Positions 59,037-64,000 of a DNA stretch of 64,000 bases are shown here, piece after piece. Numbering within the stretch: position 1 is the stretch's first letter; the number at the start of each line of letters is the position of its first letter. This DNA comes from Crotalaria pallida (taxonomy: Eukaryota > Streptophyta > Magnoliopsida > Fabales > Fabaceae). The notes beneath the pieces were generated by a model. It was not told the DNA's origin, made no database searches, and worked only from the letters and a program-made list of their open reading frames with translations. The translations under genes and the position numbers were made by a program. Location: assembly GCA_037953625.1 (NCBI GenBank), contig CM075655.1, positions 73,993,501-74,057,500 on the forward strand, in the 5' to 3' direction.

Positions 59037-59393
59037 TTAAATCTTCCTGTCGAAAACAATCGAATGAAGCTTCTCCTTTTTCTTACGCCCTTTCTTCGCT
59101 CCCGAGGATGATGTCATCCGTGTTGTTGTTCCTCCATCGCTACTGGACTCCAACTCCACTTCACCCAGAGTGGTAGAATTTCTCTGAGTCTCGTACCGCA
59201 CCTTTTCTTCGTAGCTCCTACATCCTCGTACGGTGATTTGTCCCAAGTGCGGCCCCAAATTAACTCCGCTCAATTGGTGTTCCTGGTCTGGAATCACTAT
59301 CTGAGTGTAGCCGGTCCTTACCCAGCCATACGGAGTGCGCTTCCAACTGTTTCCATGCTTAGTCCACGTAGTGATCTCCATACGATACTCCAT
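59037..59393 (-). CDS. LTR-embedded conserved open frame of unknown function (family L copy 3)
   Basis: 118 residues from ATG 59393; the frame is also open upstream through FGSLTLS (59436-59456) to a TAA. It is the counterpart of 7866-8228: both begin near YRMEI, contain WKRTP, GWV, QIVIPD, LGQ, VRG and YEEK, and end with SSSG, a lysine-rich stretch and IVF. The middle, where the two differ, is serine- and threonine-rich. Many shared residues use different codons, which suggests selection on the protein. No known family is recognised. It could be an accessory protein of the autonomous parent of this LTR family or an exon of a longer spliced product. Confidence 0.5.
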   Translation of the reverse strand: MEYRMEITTWTKHGNSWKRTPYGWVRTGYTQIVIPDQEHQLSGVNLGPHLGQITVRGCRSYEEKVRYETQRNSTTLGEVELESSSDGGTTTRMTSSSGAKKGRKKKEKLHSIVFDRKI

Positions 59394-59984
59394 CTGCCCG
59401 TTGAGATACCAGTAGCACCAATATACCAACGAACAGGAGAGAGTAAGCGATCCGAACGACGCATCGTCGACGGTGTGGGTTTACGATAGGCAAGATATCA
59501 AGACCATACAAGCATACAATACAACATACATACAACACAACAATCAAGTGTATTATCATTATCATTATTATTACCATCATCATCATCATTCATTATCTTG
59601 CCCAAACTTAATTTCATTTCTTAATTCATAATCCTCTTTTAATTCTCCATTCCTTTCTCATGCTCAACTTACAACTCTTTTCACTTTCATTTCTTTCCCT
59701 CTTCATAGGGTCTCATACATCTTTCCTCACTTTTCATCCTCAATTTATTCTCATTATCCATCTTTCATAAACTCTTACTTCTTATAATTATAAATCTTTT
59801 CCATTACTCTTGTACTTTTCTTGTCATGTCTTATTAGATCACGACCATCGATGATTGGGGGAAGTTTAGAATATCATTGAGGTACACGTTCTTTTGCAGT
59901 TAGCACACACGTCTCAAGTCTACATCTCCTCGGTCATCCACCCAACCTAGTCGGAAGCAAACAGGAGTACATGACCTTTACCGT

Positions 59985-60360
59985 GCGGGCACGACAGCTG
60001 TCTCAACAATCAATTGGCTCCAAGCTAGGAGAACTGTAGAAAACTCGGGTACAGTCTCAAATCAATTCATCTCATATCAAATCATATAATATCAAGGCAC
60101 ACTGTAGAAAATTCGGGTACAGTGGCAAATCAAGATGCCCCACTCCAGTCCCTCTCACTATTCAAGATTTGCAATCTAGGGGGCGTCAGTACTATTCTAG
60201 TTGCGCTGCAGAACTTGCCACGGCTTTGGAACCAGTCCCTACCACGTTCGTATGCCACATGTGGAGTTCGTTCTGCCTAGAAAGTACTCAAGACTTCTTG
60301 ACGTTTCACCGTCATCGTCCTCCCCTAATGCAATCTCCACCTGAGTATCCCTGATACTCA
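59985..60360 (-). other. Hairpin-rich core of family-L LTR copy 3
   Basis: In order: GACAGCTGTC (about 59993-60002); TGGCT/AGCTA (60015-60027, one mismatch); GAGA-A-CTGTA / TACAG-TCTC (60029-60058); CACTGTA/TACAGTG (60100-60124); AGTACT..TCTAG / CTAGA.AGTACT (60188-60200 with 60277-60288) continued by GCAGAAC/GTTCTGC (60208-60214 with 60270-60276); TGAGTATC/GATACTCA with tip CCT (60342-60360). Arms differ from the other copies but pair. Confidence 0.78.
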
Positions 60361-60689
60361 TGGTCTCTTCCTCTCCACTACTTCGATATCACACTCATAG
60401 CTTACCGCGTTCGTATTGTTAGTGTCTTTTAAAAGTCTTTTAGTGTTTAATTATTAACCTATGGTCGGCTCATCCTTAGTGCATCCCTTCGACGAGTCCC
60501 GACCGCTACTTTCTCAATCTTTCTCTCATCTTTTCTCAACATAGCACAGAGCTGGGATCGCATCAACAACTTGTATCTCATCTCATAAGCTTTCTCAACA
60601 TCTCATTTCACATTCTTTTTCCAATAGTTCCGTTTCACAATTCTTTAACAACAATTTCATTTCATAATCCCCTTTCTCCAAATAATCTT

Positions 60690-61095
60690 TCATAAGCTTT
60701 CTAAAAATCTTGTCTCATCATCTTTTTCAAAATCTCATGTCATAAATTTTCACAGAATCTCATTTCATAATGTTTCACAAAATCGGGTTTCATAAACTTC
60801 CTCAAAATTTTCTTTCACAAATTTTCTAGAAATCTCATTTCACAACTTTGCTAAAAATCCCATTTCACAACTTCTCTAAAAATCTCATTTCGTAACTTTC
60901 TAAAAATCTCATTTCGCAAAGTTTCTAAAAATCTCGTTTCACAATTTCTAAAAATCTCATTTCACAAAATTTCTAAAAATCTCATGCATTTCACAAAATT
61001 TCTAAAAAATCTCATTTCAAAAACTTTTCTCAAAATACATTTTATAAGCTTTCTCAAAAATCTCTTTTCATAAACTTTTTCAAAAATCTCATTTC
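60690..61095. repeat. Degenerate tandem repeat (about 25-30 bp) in family-L LTR copy 3
   Basis: Repeated TTTCTAAAAATCTCATTTCA-type units, about a dozen, expanded here. Copies 1 (830-1130) and 2 (9340-9720) and, in opposite sense, the LARD LTRs have shorter, more diverged versions. Confidence 0.85.
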
Positions 61096-63826
61096 ACTGA
61101 GCACCAATGGAGAGAAAGCTCAACTCAACACCAGTCTCTTTCCAAAAACATCAACAAAGGAGCCAAGCTCCACTCAGATCACAACTCGTTTCTTCACAGC
61201 ATTACTTTTCCCAGCTCTGGCTTAATATCCTCAAATCTTTCCCTAATCTCAACTCTTTATCTCTTTTCTGATCATTCTTATACCTCTTATCATTATTTCT
61301 TTTCTTGATGTCTTATCAAGGTTGTCTATTCCATAAGGACTTAGGCCAAACAGGGGGTTATATCTTCTTTATATGTCTTTTACTTCATAATCTTATTCTT
61401 TTCATTTTCATTTTCAGGACGTAAGAGACGTCCATCAGCATACTACTCATATCAACAATATTAAATATCATCATGCATAATTAAACAAATAAACATAAGC
61501 ATGCTATTTCACATCATCAACATACAAATTCATCACACAACAACAATGTGGTCTTTGTCTCCTTCGTATAAGTGGCCACACAACACAAATAATTGCCACT
61601 ATACTATTGACTCCGAACCACTAAGTTCCGGTCTTTGAGATGATCCGGAACGTCCTAATATATCACCTAACTACCACTGTGTCTTAGGAAAGCTTCTCTC
61701 TCACCTCAGGTCCAGCAATTTAAATGCGCACGATCTCCTCGGATCCTTGTCGTTGCCAGCTGCCCCAATCCCTCATCTATACCATTCCTCGTATTAAAGA
61801 AAATACGTTTACGTTATTAACTTGTATAAGAAAATCTTTTCTTAACTCAATACACATTCCGTTTCTCGTCGGAAGACTCAAAAACATAATTGTTTTCTCA
61901 AAACAACTCCCATATTTTCTAGCACTTTAAGTATTTCAAAACCATTTGAAAACATCTTATAAAATAATTTAAACCATTTAATTTGGTTGCTGGCCCGTCT
62001 TGGACAGAACCTTAGTCGCATTCGAAAACACCGAAAAATTCACCGTTTTTAATCCGGCTTTTCTCAAATCAATTACCAGTTGAAAACCATACTTTAAATC
62101 ATATGAACACACTTTTTAAAGTCAATAAACAATTTTAAACAACTCTGGACAGCAAGGAATTGCTTCATAAGATCCATTTAATAAAAACCCGAAAACATTG
62201 TAAAAACACTTTTGTTTCCAAATAAGTCTTTAGCTCAAAACTAACATCTTAAAAATTCAAGCTTTTGTCATAAAACAAAATCTTGGACAGCCACCAAACA
62301 TAACCAACATTTCCAAATAAATCAAATGGATTTATCTTAAAATCAATTAATTTTCAAAACCAATTACATACTCAAATATTTTCCAAACATCAATTAACAC
62401 ACAACAACAAACAACACTTGATAAGTCAAATCATATAAATCATCCACTTTTCAAATATCAATTAGCATGAAGAATAGTCACATTGAATTTCCAAAGCATT
62501 CATTTTCATAAAACAAAAACACTTAGACATACATGTATTCACAAACCGAATTGAACCAAAGATATAAACCAAACACATTTGTTTTTCTCACTTTAAGCAA
62601 CTTAATTCTTTTCAAATATCACCATATAAATTTGTTTTCATGCAATTAAACCTCTTAGACTTATTTGCACTACATGGCCGAATGGAATTCAAGAAAGCAA
62701 GTCAAAAATCACAATTTAAGACACATAACCCAACTTAATTTAATTCAAGCACTTAAACCCCATTTTCTTTTTCATGAAACAAAATTGTTTACTCTTCCTT
62801 TTGTTCTTGACCGAATACACACACATACATATATTTAAACACAAAGCTTCTTCCAAGCCAATTAACTTAGCACTATTTCACAAAACACACTCATTACTTC
62901 ATGTCACTTCATGAAAAAGAATCCTAGTCTAGTTAACATGCATTGGCCTAATCTCACTATGGTCAAGACAAGGTTTTTGATCTATTTTTCAACATGCAAA
63001 AATTTAGATTCATGGGTTTAATCATGTACTTTATTTCACAAAAATTTTAAAAATATCATTTCCCTTTTGAAGCTCTAAACCGAATGTACACCCCTAAAAA
63101 TCAAGATTATGCTTCAAATCTTTATCATGGAAGAACATAGAACATAGATCAAGTTAAAAATCATTTTTCAAAGGCTTGTTTCCTTGGTTCTTTACCAAAA
63201 CCGTGACATGCACTAAGAAAAGTTAAAGCTTTTTGCTCAAAAATCACATGCATGGTTTCAAGATCAAAACTTTTCTTAGATTAAGACCAAATCAAAGCTT
63301 TTCCAAAGATCAAGTCAAAATCAAGACATGCATTAAGAAAGGTTAGATCTTTTCGTTCAAAAATCACATGCAAAGTCCAAAATAAAAACTTTTTCAAGGA
63401 TCAAGACAAGATCAAAGCTTTATCAAGATCAAGTTCAAAATCAAACATTTCAACACCTCAAATCAATTTTTCTAAGCATGAGATTAACATGCAACTACTT
63501 GAATCAAATTGAAAAGCATTAAAACCTATTCTTTTAGTCATGGCCGAATCATACTTCACAAGAATTTAACATACACAAAATCAAACACTTAGTTCACACC
63601 CAAAAATCATTTTAAATCTTGTTTCTCAAATCCCTTTTTAAAACCAAATCATGCATCAAAGAAAGACATAATCTTTTCACTTAAACTTGACATGCATGAT
63701 TAAAGATCTTAATTTTTCACTCATCAAACATGGATAATCACATGCATGTACTCAAATCATCAAAATCATCATCAAATCAACATGCAAAGTCAAAGATCTC
63801 AACTTTATCATCAAGCAAGTTTAGAT

Positions 63827-64000
63827 TGTGACACCCTCTTCAAATACCCAAGTAAATATTAACATAATTATGTATTACTCGGAAAGATATATGGACTTGT
63901 TATAATTTAAATATAAAAATGTAGAAATAAAATTTTCTTTTAAGGCGGGTGCACAAACCAAAACATGGAATTCTTGGAGAATATAATTTATGTCGTTCTA
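63827..64000. repeat. Start of another LTR element, cut by window edge
   Basis: TGTGACACCCTCTTCAAATA begins abruptly inside a conserved block of family L (compare 3458-3480), as expected for an insertion. Only 174 bp are visible; orientation and family cannot be decided. Confidence 0.6.

Larger units (their letters stand above)
58642..63826 (-). repeat. Giant LTR, family L copy 3 (interrupted at right)
   Basis: The plus strand starts TGTAACAGCCCGATTTTCG (LTR 3' end on minus). It follows the order of copies 1 and 2: open frame (59037-59393), hairpin core (59985-60360), tandem-repeat zone (60690-61095) and a long AT-rich part. It stops within a block also present at about 3460-3476 in copy 1, where another LTR begins (63827). 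The outer 5' part must lie beyond the window. Confidence 0.82.

Overview
This window is nuclear DNA of a flowering plant, most likely a eudicot with a large, repeat-rich genome. It is almost entirely nested retrotransposons: Ty3/gypsy elements with initiator-tRNA-Met primer sites (TGGTATCAGAGC), a LINE, giant LTRs and AT-rich spacers. No intact host gene, tRNA, rRNA or CRISPR array was found. Only 32368-33773 and about 57996-58641 may be non-mobile host sequence.

Left nest (1-32367). The oldest layer is an Athila-like gypsy element on +: a decayed pol (27271-29889), a 3' non-coding region, a polypurine tract and a 3' LTR (31359-32367). Its pol was interrupted by a minus-strand element ('family O': internal 4741-6113, LTR 6114-7595 plus 26511-27270). 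That LTR was split by a solo giant LTR ('family L', 7596-26505, AAATG duplications). The solo LTR was in turn split by a plus-strand, non-coding element of related type (12193-25211, ACAAA duplications) with two LTRs of about 5.74 kb around only 1.54 kb of internal DNA (LARD-like). A further partial family-L LTR fills 1-4740.

Right nest (33774-58000). A minus-strand LINE was cut between its endonuclease and reverse transcriptase parts by a Tekay/Del-type chromovirus (36556-57674). The chromovirus gag-pol frame (40174-44511) is whole apart from two nonsense codons. Its 3' LTR was split by a minus-strand element carrying only an intact gag (47613-56900, TGTTT duplication; TR-GAG type). A 227-bp repeat with an snRNA-promoter-like motif then landed at the end of that element (56901-57127). 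The right edge holds another family-L LTR (58642-63826), interrupted by the start of one more LTR at 63827.

The most unusual material lies inside the LTRs. (1) Family-L LTRs carry a run of hairpins whose arms differ in sequence between copies but still pair, with a sense-strand open frame next to it that shows protein-level conservation (7866-8291 and 59037-59456). (2) The chromovirus LTR carries eight short palindromes sharing a TC-YGG-GA centre with variable arms, and three pairs of TAACCGGTTA sites, each pair spaced exactly 21 bp. (3) The family-O and gag-only LTRs also carry dense palindromes. A constant tip with variable paired arms recurs in several of these LTR families and is the best candidate here for something not previously described.
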